Shown here piece by piece: positions 52,313 through 62,501 of a stretch of DNA of 64,000 nt. Source of the DNA: JACDBE01 sp963714055 (GTDB lineage: Bacteria; Actinomycetota; Acidimicrobiia; Spongiisociales; UBA5794); NCBI GenBank assembly GCA_963714055.1, contig OY970227.1, forward strand, positions 2,480,001 to 2,544,000, given 5' to 3'. The stretch's first letter is position 1. Every line of letters starts with the position of its first letter. The notes below the pieces were generated by a model that worked only from the letters and a program-made list of their open reading frames with translations, was not told where the DNA came from and made no database searches. The position numbers and the translations under genes are program-made.

Positions 52313-53359
52313 ATGACGGAGACCAGTGCGGGGACGATGTCGTGGGCGTTGGTCACCCGGGTGGCGGCCCGGCTCGCCGGCACCTACCCGCTGCAAGGCA
52401 CCTACCACGAGAAGCGGCTGGCCGACCAGGCGCCCGACCTGGTGCGGCGGGCCAGCGAGCTGGTCACTGCCGAGACCGGGCTGGTCACCGCCGGCCAGCC
52501 CGAAGTTGCGGTGGTGTCCCGGGCCGCCTGGGCAGAGGCGAACATCTCCTCGATGGCGACCCTGATCGCCCCTGCCCAGAAGCGGCTGGGCGAGCAGAAG
52601 GGGATCGGGTCGTCGGTCGCCGACCGGGTCGTCGCCCTCGAGCTCGGCACCGTTCTCGGGCTGTTGAGCCGGCGCGTCCTCGGCCAGTACGAGCTGGTGC
52701 TCCCCACCGCCGACGGCGGTCCGGGCGACACGGTGATGCTGGTCGGGGCCAACCTCCTCGCCATGGAGCGCCAGCACGAGTTCCGCCCCGACGAGTTCCG
52801 CTTCTGGGTGGCGCTCCACGAGTGCACCCATCGGGCTCAGTTCCTCGGGGTTCCGTGGTTGCGTGAGTACTTCCTCTCCTTGGTCGGCGAGCTGGTCGAC
52901 AGCGCCGTCCCCGAGCCGGGCCGGCTGACCCGGATCGCCACCGAGGTGCGCCGGGCTGCCGCCTCCGGTGAACCGCTGATCGACGACACCGGTCTCTTCG
53001 GCCTCTTCGCCTCCGCCGAGCAGCGCCGGGTGATCGACAAGGTGCAGGCGCTGATGTCGCTGCTCGAAGGTCACGGGCACTTCGTGATGGACCGCATCGG
53101 GGGCCGGATGCTGCTGACCCAGCGCCGCATGTCCTCGGTGCTGCGGATGCGCCGCCAGGACCCGCGGGCGGCGCGATTCCTTCGGCTCATCGGGCTCGAC
53201 ATGAAGCTCAAGCAGTACGACGCCGGCGCCGCCTTCATCAAGGCGGTCGAGCGCCATACCGACTTCGCCACGCTCGACCTGGCGTGGGAGGCCCCGGAGA
53301 TGCTGCCGACCCTCGAGGAGATCGAGGAGCCGGTTCGCTGGCTGGCCCGGGTGGCGTGA
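52313..53359 (+). CDS. DUF2342 zinc-dependent metalloprotease-like protein
   Basis: A 348-residue protein of the DUF2342 (PF10103) group, sometimes named coenzyme F420 biosynthesis-associated. The zinc-binding HExxH is HECTH in FRFWVALHECTHRAQFLGVPWLR; VMLVGANLL and SLLEGHGHFVMDRIG are further hallmarks, the latter with a Glu/His pair suited as additional metal ligand. Its substrate is unknown. The gene sits just before tilS as in many actinobacteria. ATG 52313 starts 21 bases after the repeat array. Confidence 0.88.
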   Translation: MTETSAGTMSWALVTRVAARLAGTYPLQGTYHEKRLADQAPDLVRRASELVTAETGLVTAGQPEVAVVSRAAWAEANISSMATLIAPAQKRLGEQKGIGSSVADRVVALELGTVLGLLSRRVLGQYELVLPTADGGPGDTVMLVGANLLAMERQHEFRPDEFRFWVALHECTHRAQFLGVPWLREYFLSLVGELVDSAVPEPGRLTRIATEVRRAAASGEPLIDDTGLFGLFASAEQRRVIDKVQALMSLLEGHGHFVMDRIGGRMLLTQRRMSSVLRMRRQDPRAARFLRLIGLDMKLKQYDAGAAFIKAVERHTDFATLDLAWEAPEMLPTLEEIEEPVRWLARVA

Positions 53360-53362
53360 CCG

Positions 53363-54637
53363 GTGGCCGGGGAGGCTGAGGACCGGCTTCCCGGCGCCCG
53401 CCCCGAGCTGATCCCCCGGGGCCCGGTCGTGGTGGCGCTGAGTGGTGGCGCCGACTCGGCGGTGGCCGCCTGGCTCGCCACGTCACGGTCATCCGAAGTG
53501 CGGGCCGTATTCGTCGACCACGGGTGGCCGGGGTCGGGCGCCATGGTCGTCGCCGCCCGGGCCGTCGCCGGCCGGCTGGCGATCCCGCTCCGAGTGGTTC
53601 CGGTGCAGCCCACCGCCACCGAGACCGCCGCCCGCGCAGTGCGGTTGGAGGTCTTGCAGCGGGAGGCGGCGGAGGATCAGGTGGTGACCGGTCACCACGC
53701 CGGCGACGTCGCCGAGACGGTGCTGGCCAACCTGCTGCGCGGCGCCGGTGCCACCGGGCTCTCCGGCATCCCTGCGGAGCGGCCCCCGTTCGTGCGGCCG
53801 CTGCTGGCGGTCCGGGCCGGCGACGTGCGCCGGGCCGCGGTCGACCTCGACCTCCCCTTCGCCGACGACCCGGCCAACGCCGACCCCGGGCATCACCGCA
53901 ACGTCATCCGCCATGTCGTCCTGCCCGGGTTGGAGGAAGGCGCCCCGGGGGCGACCGACGCCCTGGCACGTTCGGCGTCGATGCTCGGGTCCGACGACGC
54001 CCTGCTCGACCGGCTCGCCGCCACCGCTCCTCTCCGTACCGAGGCCGGTGCGGTCCTGGTGCCGGCTGCCCTGCTGGCCACGGTGGCGGACCCGGTCGCC
54101 GCCCGCATCGTCCGCCGGGCACTCCGTCTCGCCCACCCTCCGTACCCCGGCTCGGCTGCCGACGTCGCCGCGGTCATCGCTGCCGTTTCCGGGCGGACGA
54201 CCCAACTGACCCGTGGCCTGCTCGCCGCTCGTGAGGGGCCTTTCGTCGCCATCCTTCCCCAACCAGGGGAGCTCTCCCCGTGGCGACAGTCCCTCCCTGT
54301 GCCCGGCTCGGTGGCGACGAACGCGGGGAGCGTCACGTCCGCCCCGGTGGATCTCCCGGCGGCGCCGCCTCGCGGTCGTGCCGTTGCATGGCTCTCCGGC
54401 GCAGTCGGCGATCTCGCCGTTCGGGGCGCCTCCGCAGGTGACCGCATCGACCTGGGCGGGCACTCCCGCAAGGTCGCCGACGTCCTGGCGGACGCCGGCA
54501 TGCCGGCACGCCGCCGTCCCGGTTGGCCGGTGGTGGTGGCGCATGGGAAGATTGCCTGGCTGGTCGGGGCCCGGGTGGGGGCGTGGGCCCGACCGGAGGC
54601 GGCCGACCGGCGGGTGATCGAACTGCGCTGGACGTGA
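53363..54637 (+). CDS. tilS: tRNA(Ile)-lysidine synthase
   Basis: A 424-residue enzyme that converts cytidine-34 of tRNA-Ile(CAU) to lysidine using ATP and lysine. The PP-loop SGGADS is at residues 27-32; VTGHHAGDVAETVLANLLRGAGATGLSG is the second signature. The C-terminal TilS domain, with RAVAWLSGAVGDLAVRGASAGDRID and KVADVLADAGMPARRRPGWPVV, is present. Start GTG 53363 is 3 bases after the DUF2342 stop, so the genes are coupled. Confidence 0.95.
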   Translation: MAGEAEDRLPGARPELIPRGPVVVALSGGADSAVAAWLATSRSSEVRAVFVDHGWPGSGAMVVAARAVAGRLAIPLRVVPVQPTATETAARAVRLEVLQREAAEDQVVTGHHAGDVAETVLANLLRGAGATGLSGIPAERPPFVRPLLAVRAGDVRRAAVDLDLPFADDPANADPGHHRNVIRHVVLPGLEEGAPGATDALARSASMLGSDDALLDRLAATAPLRTEAGAVLVPAALLATVADPVAARIVRRALRLAHPPYPGSAADVAAVIAAVSGRTTQLTRGLLAAREGPFVAILPQPGELSPWRQSLPVPGSVATNAGSVTSAPVDLPAAPPRGRAVAWLSGAVGDLAVRGASAGDRIDLGGHSRKVADVLADAGMPARRRPGWPVVVAHGKIAWLVGARVGAWARPEAADRRVIELRWT

Positions 54638-54654
54638 GGCTGGAGGACCGCTCG

Positions 54655-55179
54655 ATGCTCGACGGCAAGATCCGGGTGATGATCTCCGCGGAGGAGATCG
54701 ACGCCAAGCTGGGCGAGATGGGCCGCGCCATCACGGAGGACTACCTGGGCAAGGACCTGCTGATGGTGGGGATCCTCAAAGGCGCCTTCATGGTCATGGC
54801 CGACCTGGCCCGTCACGTCGAGCTGCCGGTCGAGTTCGACTTCATGGCGGTGTCGTCGTACGGCGCGTCCACCAAGTCGTCGGGGGTGGTCCGCATCCTC
54901 AAGGACCTCGACTCCGAGATCCAGGGGCGGCACATCCTGATCGTCGAGGACATCATCGACTCCGGGCTCACCCTCCGGTACCTGATGAAGAGCCTGCGGG
55001 TCCGCCAGCCGGCCTCGCTCGAGCTGGCCGCACTGCTGGTCAAGGACGGGGTCGAGCGCCCACCGACCCACATCAGGTACGAAGGCTTCCACATCCCGCC
55101 CGAGTTCGTCATCGGGTACGGGCTCGACTACGCCGAGAAGTACCGCAACCTGCCCTACGTCGGCGTCGTGGAAGGCTGA
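54655..55179 (+). CDS. hpt: Hypoxanthine phosphoribosyltransferase
   Basis: A 174-residue purine salvage enzyme making IMP or GMP from the base and PRPP. The PRPP loop ILIVEDIIDSGLTL is complete; VGILKGAFMVMADLAR is the first signature and GYGLDYAEKYRNLPYVG the C-terminal one. ATG 54655 is chosen because GGAGGA (54642-54647) lies 7 bases before it; a GTG at 54634 overlapping tilS is a weaker alternative. tilS-hpt-ftsH order is usual. Confidence 0.95.
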   Translation: MLDGKIRVMISAEEIDAKLGEMGRAITEDYLGKDLLMVGILKGAFMVMADLARHVELPVEFDFMAVSSYGASTKSSGVVRILKDLDSEIQGRHILIVEDIIDSGLTLRYLMKSLRVRQPASLELAALLVKDGVERPPTHIRYEGFHIPPEFVIGYGLDYAEKYRNLPYVGVVEG

Positions 55180-55277
55180 TCGACGGCACGTGCCGCCGTC
55201 GGAGGACGGCGCCCGGGTAGGGATGTTCAACCCGTAGACTGAACTCCAGTAGATCCGACCCCCCGACGAGGGACCCG

Positions 55278-57224
<1,947 letters not shown>

Positions 57225-57237
57225 CCTCCGGCCGCCG

Positions 57238-58104
57238 GTGGCCTTCACCCCGGCCACCTGGCGGATTCGCTCCCGGACGCTCACCACCGCCGACCACACC
57301 CTGGTCATGGGCGTGCTCAACGTCACCCCGGACTCGTTCTCCGACGGGGCGCGCTTCGAGGGTGCCGACGCCGCCGTCACCGCCGGGTTGGAACTGTGGG
57401 AACAGGGCGCCGACCTGGTCGACGTCGGCGGCGAGTCCACCCGACCCGGGTCTACCGGGGTGTCGCCGGCCGAAGAGCTCGACCGGGTGGTGCCGGTGGT
57501 GGCCGCCCTCGCCGCCGCCGGGGTGACGGTCTCGGTCGACACCTCCAAGCCCGACGTCGCCGCCGCCAGCCTCGACGCAGGAGCCGAGGTGATCAACGAC
57601 GTCACCGCCGGCGCCCGGGCGGAGATGATCGAGGTGTGCGCCGACCGCGGCGCCGGTGTGGTGTTGATGCACATGCAGGGCACGCCGGAGACGATGCAGC
57701 GGGACCCGAGCTACGAAGATGTCGTCGCCGAGGTGGAGCGGTTCCTGCTCGACCGGGCGGAAGACGCAGTCGCCGCCGGCATCGAGCCCTCCCGGATCTG
57801 CGTCGACCCCGGCCTCGGCTTCGGTAAGCGGTTCGCCGACAACCTGGACCTGCTCGCCGGGCTCGGCCGGTTGGCGTCGCACGGGTTCCCTCTGCTCGTG
57901 GGCACCTCGCGCAAGGGGTTCCTCGGAGACGTCATCGGTGCAGCCGGACACCCCGCCCCGCCGCCGCTGCGTGACCCCGCCACCCATGCCACCACCGCCC
58001 TCGCCATCGCCGCCGGAGTCGCCGTGGTGCGGGTGCACGACGTGGTCGGAGGGCTTCAGGCCGCTCGGATGGCCGACGCTATCGTGCGAAGCCACGGTGG
58101 CTGA
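57238..58104 (+). CDS. folP: Dihydropteroate synthase
   Basis: A 288-residue TIM-barrel enzyme joining p-aminobenzoate to the pterin pyrophosphate in folate synthesis, the target of sulfonamides. MGVLNVTPDSFSDG and GGESTRPGS are the two signatures, and DPGLGFGK and VGTSRKGFLG follow. GTG 57238 begins right before the conserved part. Intact. Confidence 0.95.
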   Translation: MAFTPATWRIRSRTLTTADHTLVMGVLNVTPDSFSDGARFEGADAAVTAGLELWEQGADLVDVGGESTRPGSTGVSPAEELDRVVPVVAALAAAGVTVSVDTSKPDVAAASLDAGAEVINDVTAGARAEMIEVCADRGAGVVLMHMQGTPETMQRDPSYEDVVAEVERFLLDRAEDAVAAGIEPSRICVDPGLGFGKRFADNLDLLAGLGRLASHGFPLLVGTSRKGFLGDVIGAAGHPAPPPLRDPATHATTALAIAAGVAVVRVHDVVGGLQAARMADAIVRSHGG

Positions 58105-58128
58105 GGGCCGCCTGGTGATGGGATAGGT

Positions 58129-58602
58129 ATGGCCGGCCTCGAACCGAAGGGATTCACCTGGGTCATCGCCGGCCGCCTCGCGGTTTCCGAGCGGATCGGC
58201 GGCTACGGCTTCCAGCACCGCCGGGTGCGGCGCGAGGAGGAGGTGGTGTGGCTCCAGTCCGAGGGGGTGAACACCGTCTTCTCGCTGCTCCCCGGCAACC
58301 AAAACCAGGCGGCGTACGAGGCGGCCGGCCTCAGGTACATCAATCAGCCGGTCAACGACGACGTGGAACCGGATGAGGCGCCGCTGGTGTTCGCCGCCCT
58401 CGACGACGAGATGTCACGCCGCGGCGCCTGCGTGCTGGTCCACCGCGACCTGATCGACGACACCGTCGTTGGCCTGCTCGGCGGCTACCTGGTCTACTGC
58501 GGCCTCGTCAAGGATCCGGTGGTGGCCACCTCGGTCATCCAGGAGATCACCGGTAGGCCGCTCGGGCCCGAGGGTCGCCGGCTGATCCCGATGCCTGGGT
58601 GA
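58129..58602 (+). CDS. Dual-specificity-phosphatase-fold protein lacking catalytic Cys
   Basis: A 157-residue protein. FTWVIAGRLAVSERIG at the start and VVWLQSEGVNTVFSLLPG match cytosolic dual-specificity phosphatases. At the expected HCxxGxxR loop the sequence is VLVHRDLIDDTVVGLLGGYL: His is kept but the nucleophilic Cys is replaced by Arg and the P-loop Arg is lost. So it should be inactive as a phosphatase and may bind a phosphorylated ligand. Its stop overlaps the start of folK. It lies where folB is often found between folP and folK, and no folB is seen in the window. Confidence 0.65.
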   Translation: MAGLEPKGFTWVIAGRLAVSERIGGYGFQHRRVRREEEVVWLQSEGVNTVFSLLPGNQNQAAYEAAGLRYINQPVNDDVEPDEAPLVFAALDDEMSRRGACVLVHRDLIDDTVVGLLGGYLVYCGLVKDPVVATSVIQEITGRPLGPEGRRLIPMPG

Positions 58603-59768
58603 CGGTCACCGTCGCCATTGGGCTCGGGTCGAACCTCGGCGATCGGGCAGCCCATCTCGCCGCGGCCGCGGCCGCCGTCGCCGAGGCGGTGGGGCCGGTC
58701 AGCGCGGTGTCCTCGGTATACGAGACGGCGCCGGTGGGCGGGCCCGACCAGGGTGACTATCTCAACGCGGTGGTGCTGGCCGAGACCGACCTCCCACCAG
58801 CCGCCGTGCTGGAGCGCCTGCTCGACATCGAGCGGGGGATGGGCCGGGAGCGAAGGGAGCGCTGGGGGCCGCGCACCATCGACTTGGACATCCTGGTATA
58901 TGGCGAGCGGTCGGTCGCAGTACCCGGGCTCACCGTTCCCCATCCCCGGATGGCGGAGCGCCGGTTCGTGCTCGAGCCACTGGCCGAGGTCTGGCCCGAC
59001 CTGAACGTGCCGGGTATCGGCCCGGTGATCCCGGCACTGACCGCGGTGGCCGGCCAGCGGGTGCGGCGCCTGGGGTCTCTCCCCGGCCCGGGTCTCTATC
59101 GTGGCCTGCAGCAGGAAGGGAGGGCGATGCCGGAGGTCTCGGACAACGTCGTCGTGGTGGACCATCCCCTGGTCCAGCACAAGCTCAGCCTGATGAGGCG
59201 CAAGGACACCCCCACCGCCGAGTTCCGTCGCCTGCTGCGCGAGATCTCCGCGCTGCTCGGCTACGAGGTCACCAGGGACCTCCCTCTCACCCAGATTCCC
59301 ATCGAGACCCCGCTGGCACCGATGGACGCCCCCTTCATCGAGGGGATCAAACCGGTCATCGTGTCCATCCTGCGTGCCGGTGGGGGCATCCTCGAGGGGA
59401 TGCTCGACGTTCTCCCGGCCGCCCGGGTCGGCCACATCGGGCTCTACCGCGACCACGAGACGCTGGAGGCGATCGAGTACTACTTCAAGATGCCCGACCG
59501 GGTCGAGGACCGCATGGTGATCGCCGTCGACCCGATGCTGGCCACCGGCCACTCGGCGGTGGCGGCGGTCGACCGGATCAAGGCCCGGAACCCGAAGGAG
59601 ATTCGGTTCGTCTGTCTCCTCGCCGCCCCCGAGGGGATCGTCGAGCTGCATCGCCACCACCCCGACGTCGCCATCTGGACCGCCGCCATCGACAGCCACC
59701 TCAACGAGAAGGGCTACATCGTCCCCGGCCTCGGCGACGCCGGCGACCGCATCTTCGGCACCAAGTAG
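58599..59768 (+). CDS. folK: FolK-Upp in-frame fusion (HPPK plus uracil phosphoribosyltransferase)
   Basis: One open frame of 389 residues. Residues 1-160 are 6-hydroxymethyl-7,8-dihydropterin pyrophosphokinase: GLGSNLGDRAAHL, SSVYETAPVGGPDQGDYLNAV and RWGPRTIDLDIL are signatures. Residues about 177-389 are a complete uracil phosphoribosyltransferase. No stop codon separates them; the linker is GSLPGPGLYRGLQQEGRA. HPPK works in folate synthesis, UPRT in pyrimidine salvage, so there is no obvious metabolic reason for a fusion. A single C-to-T change (CAG to TAG at about 59110-59114) would split it. Separate expression of the second half is likely from the internal start (next entry). GTGA overlap with the upstream gene. 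Confidence 0.85.
   Translation: MTVTVAIGLGSNLGDRAAHLAAAAAAVAEAVGPVSAVSSVYETAPVGGPDQGDYLNAVVLAETDLPPAAVLERLLDIERGMGRERRERWGPRTIDLDILVYGERSVAVPGLTVPHPRMAERRFVLEPLAEVWPDLNVPGIGPVIPALTAVAGQRVRRLGSLPGPGLYRGLQQEGRAMPEVSDNVVVVDHPLVQHKLSLMRRKDTPTAEFRRLLREISALLGYEVTRDLPLTQIPIETPLAPMDAPFIEGIKPVIVSILRAGGGILEGMLDVLPAARVGHIGLYRDHETLEAIEYYFKMPDRVEDRMVIAVDPMLATGHSAVAAVDRIKARNPKEIRFVCLLAAPEGIVELHRHHPDVAIWTAAIDSHLNEKGYIVPGLGDAGDRIFGTK
59127..59768 (+). CDS. upp: Uracil phosphoribosyltransferase, probable internal start within the fusion
   Basis: From ATG 59127, preceded by GGAAGGGAGGG, the frame gives a standard-length 213-residue UPRT: VVDHPLVQHKLSLMRRKDTPTAEFRRLL, ETPLAPMDAPFIEGIKPVIVSILRAGGGILEGML, VDPMLATGHSA (PRPP loop) and YIVPGLGDAGDRIFGTK. 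It makes UMP from uracil and PRPP. The strong ribosome site suggests this product is made on its own, whether or not the fused polypeptide is also made. Confidence 0.88.
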   Translation: MPEVSDNVVVVDHPLVQHKLSLMRRKDTPTAEFRRLLREISALLGYEVTRDLPLTQIPIETPLAPMDAPFIEGIKPVIVSILRAGGGILEGMLDVLPAARVGHIGLYRDHETLEAIEYYFKMPDRVEDRMVIAVDPMLATGHSAVAAVDRIKARNPKEIRFVCLLAAPEGIVELHRHHPDVAIWTAAIDSHLNEKGYIVPGLGDAGDRIFGTK

Positions 59769-59983
59769 TTCCTCTCCCCCTTTGGGCGAAAGGTGGCTGG
59801 GCCGGGACGACGCAGGCGTGGCACCCAGACGGAAAGGGGGCGCGCCAGTCACCCTCGGAGAACCCACGGGGTACGACCCCCTCCTCGTCTGCCGTGCCGG
59901 CCTTCGGCCCCGTGTCGCAGACATTCCTCCCCCCTATGGGGGAGGAGAAGGGCCGCCGAGGGGTTCCCCTAGGCTTCCGGCTC
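59769..59983. other. Intergenic hairpins after the fol-upp genes
   Basis: No gene is seen in these 215 bases. Two stem-loops are evident: CCTTTGGGCGAAAGG near 59779-59793 and a perfect 9-bp stem TCCTCCCCC/GGGGGAGGA with loop CTAT at 59925-59946. The latter has no following U-run, so it may be an extragenic repeat or a rho-independent-like hairpin of the kind seen in GC-rich genomes. Confidence 0.5.
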
Positions 59984-60817
59984 ATGCGGATCGTCATCGT
60001 CGGGCCGGGTCGGGCGGGTCTGGCGCTGGCCATGGCTGCCGGTGGGGCCGGGCACCAGGTGGTGGCGGTTGTCGGGCGGGACTCAGGCCACGCAACCCGG
60101 GGCGCCACCCTGGTCGGATCGACGCCGCTCGCCCTCGGCGACCCCCTGCCCGACAACGACCTGGTGGTGATCGCCGCCCGGGACGGCGACATCGCCGACG
60201 TGGCGATCGCCCTGGCCGCGTCGCCGGGGCCGGTCACCGCCGCGGTCCACATGTCCGGCCTCGCCTCGGTGGCGGTGCTCGGCCCGCTGGCCGCGAAGGG
60301 CGCCGCCACCGGCTCGTTCCACCCGCTGCAGACGCTCCCCACCCCCGAGGCGGGTGCCGCCAGGCTGCCCGGTTCGTGGGTGGCGATCACCGCCGGCGAA
60401 CCGCTGGGAGCCACCCTGCGGGATCTCGCCGAGTCGCTGGGCACCCATCCCTTCGACCTGGCCGACGGGGCCAAGCCGCTCTACCACGCCGGGGCGGCGG
60501 CCGCCGCCAACTTCCCGCTGGCTTCCCTCATCATCGCCGCCGACCTGTTCACCGCAGCCCAGGTACCGGTGGCGGCGGCCCGGCCGCTGGTCGAGGCCGC
60601 GGTGGCCAACGCCTTCGAGATGGGGCCCCGCTCGGCGCTCACCGGTCCGGTCGTTCGCGGCGACGCCGCCACCGTCTCGGCCCAACTCGACGCCGTCGCC
60701 GCGGCGACGCCGGAGTGGCTCGACGGATTCTCCGCCCAAGTGGCCCTGCTCGCCCGCATCGCCGGCCGCGGCGACGAGTTCATCGAGGTGCTCACCGCCG
60801 ACAGGCGGACGGCGTGA
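59984..60817 (+). CDS. Rossmann-like plus DUF2520 domain protein
   Basis: A 277-residue NAD(P)-binding protein. MRIVIVGPGRAGLALAMAA is the dinucleotide-binding start; SFHPLQTLP and the C-terminal DUF2520 helical domain (GAKPLYHAGAAAAANFPLASL, EMGPRSALTGPVVRGD) follow. It resembles 6-phosphogluconate-dehydrogenase-like reductases. Because it directly overlaps panC (GTGA), it has been suggested in relatives to be a ketopantoate reductase; this is unproved. ATG 59984 is chosen where homology starts. Confidence 0.85.
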   Translation: MRIVIVGPGRAGLALAMAAGGAGHQVVAVVGRDSGHATRGATLVGSTPLALGDPLPDNDLVVIAARDGDIADVAIALAASPGPVTAAVHMSGLASVAVLGPLAAKGAATGSFHPLQTLPTPEAGAARLPGSWVAITAGEPLGATLRDLAESLGTHPFDLADGAKPLYHAGAAAAANFPLASLIIAADLFTAAQVPVAAARPLVEAAVANAFEMGPRSALTGPVVRGDAATVSAQLDAVAAATPEWLDGFSAQVALLARIAGRGDEFIEVLTADRRTA

Positions 60818-61725
60818 AGGTCGCAGGCACCTTCGCCGAGGCGCGGGTCGGCGGTCCCGGTCCGGTCGGGCTGGTCCCCACGATGGGGTTCCTCCACGAG
60901 GGCCATCTCTCCCACGTGCACGCCGCCCACGCCGCCGGGGACGCCACGGTGGTGATGAGCCTGTTCGTCAACCCGCTGCAGTTCGCTCCCGGGGAGGACC
61001 TCGACCGCTACCCGCGTGACTTCGACCGCGACGCCGCCCTGGCCGAGGACGCCGGGGTCGACATCCTGTTCGCCCCTCCCGTCGAGGAGATGTTCCCGGT
61101 GCCGCCGGACACCCGGGTGGAGGTCGGCGGCCCCGCCGGCGCCCTCGAAGCCCGCTCCCGCCCCGGCCACTTCACCGGGGTCGCCACGGTGGTCACCAAG
61201 TTGCTCGCCGGCCTCCGGCCCGATCGGGCGTACTTCGGCCGCAAGGACGCCCAGCAGCTCGCCGTGGTCCGCCGCATGGCCGCCGACCTCTCCTTTCCGG
61301 TGGAGATCGTCGGCGGGCCCATCATCCGCCACGCCGACGGCGTGGCGTTGTCCTCCCGCAACACCTTCCTGTCGGCCGGTGACCGTATCGCCGCCGCCGG
61401 GCTGTACCGCGGGCTGATGGCGGCGGCCGATGCCGTCGATGCCGGGGAGCGGCACGGGCAGGCCCTGGAGGCGAGGGTTCGCGCCGAGCTCATCGGCAAG
61501 CCCGGTGTCGACGTCGACTACGTCGAGCTCGCCTCCGCCGATCGTGTGGAACGGCTCGCCGAGCTCGATCGGCCCGCGTTCCTGGCGGTGGCGGCGCGGG
61601 TGGGGGCGGTGCGCCTGATCGACAACGTCCACTTCGACCTGGCCGGCGGGGACGCCGACGCCGGCTTCGTCGCCGACCGGGGCATCCTCCTCGACACCGT
61701 CTCGGTGTTGGAGGTGGTGGCCTGA
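60814..61725 (+). CDS. panC: Pantoate-beta-alanine ligase
   Basis: A 303-residue enzyme making pantothenate from pantoate, beta-alanine and ATP. PTMGFLHEGHLSHV carries the HIGH-like ATP motif; VNPLQFAPGEDLDRYPRD and DRAYFGRKDAQQLAVVRRM are further signatures; SSRNTFLS the KMSKS-like loop. The C-terminal 25 residues extend somewhat beyond usual length. GTG start overlaps DUF2520; stop overlaps coaX (TGATG). Confidence 0.95.
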   Translation: MKVAGTFAEARVGGPGPVGLVPTMGFLHEGHLSHVHAAHAAGDATVVMSLFVNPLQFAPGEDLDRYPRDFDRDAALAEDAGVDILFAPPVEEMFPVPPDTRVEVGGPAGALEARSRPGHFTGVATVVTKLLAGLRPDRAYFGRKDAQQLAVVRRMAADLSFPVEIVGGPIIRHADGVALSSRNTFLSAGDRIAAAGLYRGLMAAADAVDAGERHGQALEARVRAELIGKPGVDVDYVELASADRVERLAELDRPAFLAVAARVGAVRLIDNVHFDLAGGDADAGFVADRGILLDTVSVLEVVA

Positions 61726-62501
61726 TGCTGCTGGTGGTGGACGTGGGCAACAGCCAGACGGTGCTCGGGCTGTACGACGGCGACTCGCTGGTGGCGCATC
61801 GCCGGTTCACCACTGCCCGCAACCGAACCGTCGACGAGTTGCTGATGGTGTTCCGGGCCATGCTCGACCTCGACGGGTTCACCGAGGACGATGTCACCGG
61901 GGTGGCGGTTTCCAGCGTGGTGCCGGTGGTCACGGCTGCCTTGCGCACCGCCGCCACCGACCTGAGTGACGGCACCTTCGTGGTGGTCGAACCGGGGATG
62001 AAGACCGGGATGCCCATCCACATCGACAACCCGCACGAGGTCGGCGCCGACCGGGTGGTCAACGCCGTCGCCGCCCGGCATCGCTACGGGGCCCCGGTGG
62101 TGTCGGTCGACTTCGGCACGTCCACCAACGTCGACGCCGTCGGCCCGGACGGCGACTACCTGGGCGGCGCCATCGCTCCCGGTCTGGTCATCGCCACGGA
62201 CGCTCTCATCTCGGGGACGGCCGCATTGCGCAAGGTGGAATACGTTCCACCCCGCTCGCCGATCGGGAAGGGGACGGTGGAGGCGATCCAGAGCGGCGCA
62301 ATCTACGGTCACGCCGGGCTCGTCGACGGCATCGTGGGGCGGATCGTGGCCGAGCTCGGCGGCGGGGCCACGGTCGTCGCCACCGGGGGGCTGGCGGCGA
62401 CGATCGTCCCCCACTGCGCCACCGTCGACATCGTCGACGAGTTCCTCACCCTCGACGGCCTGCGGCTCGTCTACGAGTTGAACAACGAGGCATCGCCGTG
62501 A
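61725..62501 (+). CDS. coaX: Type III pantothenate kinase
   Basis: A 258-residue ASKHA-fold kinase for the first step of CoA synthesis. MLLVVDVGNSQTVLGLYD is the phosphate-binding loop; VSVDFGTSTNVDAVGPDGDYLGGAIAPGL and GHAGLVDGIVGRI follow. Type III enzymes need a monovalent cation and are not feedback-inhibited by CoA. Coupled to panC and lysS by overlapping codons, so pantothenate and CoA genes run together. Confidence 0.95.
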   Translation: MLLVVDVGNSQTVLGLYDGDSLVAHRRFTTARNRTVDELLMVFRAMLDLDGFTEDDVTGVAVSSVVPVVTAALRTAATDLSDGTFVVVEPGMKTGMPIHIDNPHEVGADRVVNAVAARHRYGAPVVSVDFGTSTNVDAVGPDGDYLGGAIAPGLVIATDALISGTAALRKVEYVPPRSPIGKGTVEAIQSGAIYGHAGLVDGIVGRIVAELGGGATVVATGGLAATIVPHCATVDIVDEFLTLDGLRLVYELNNEASP

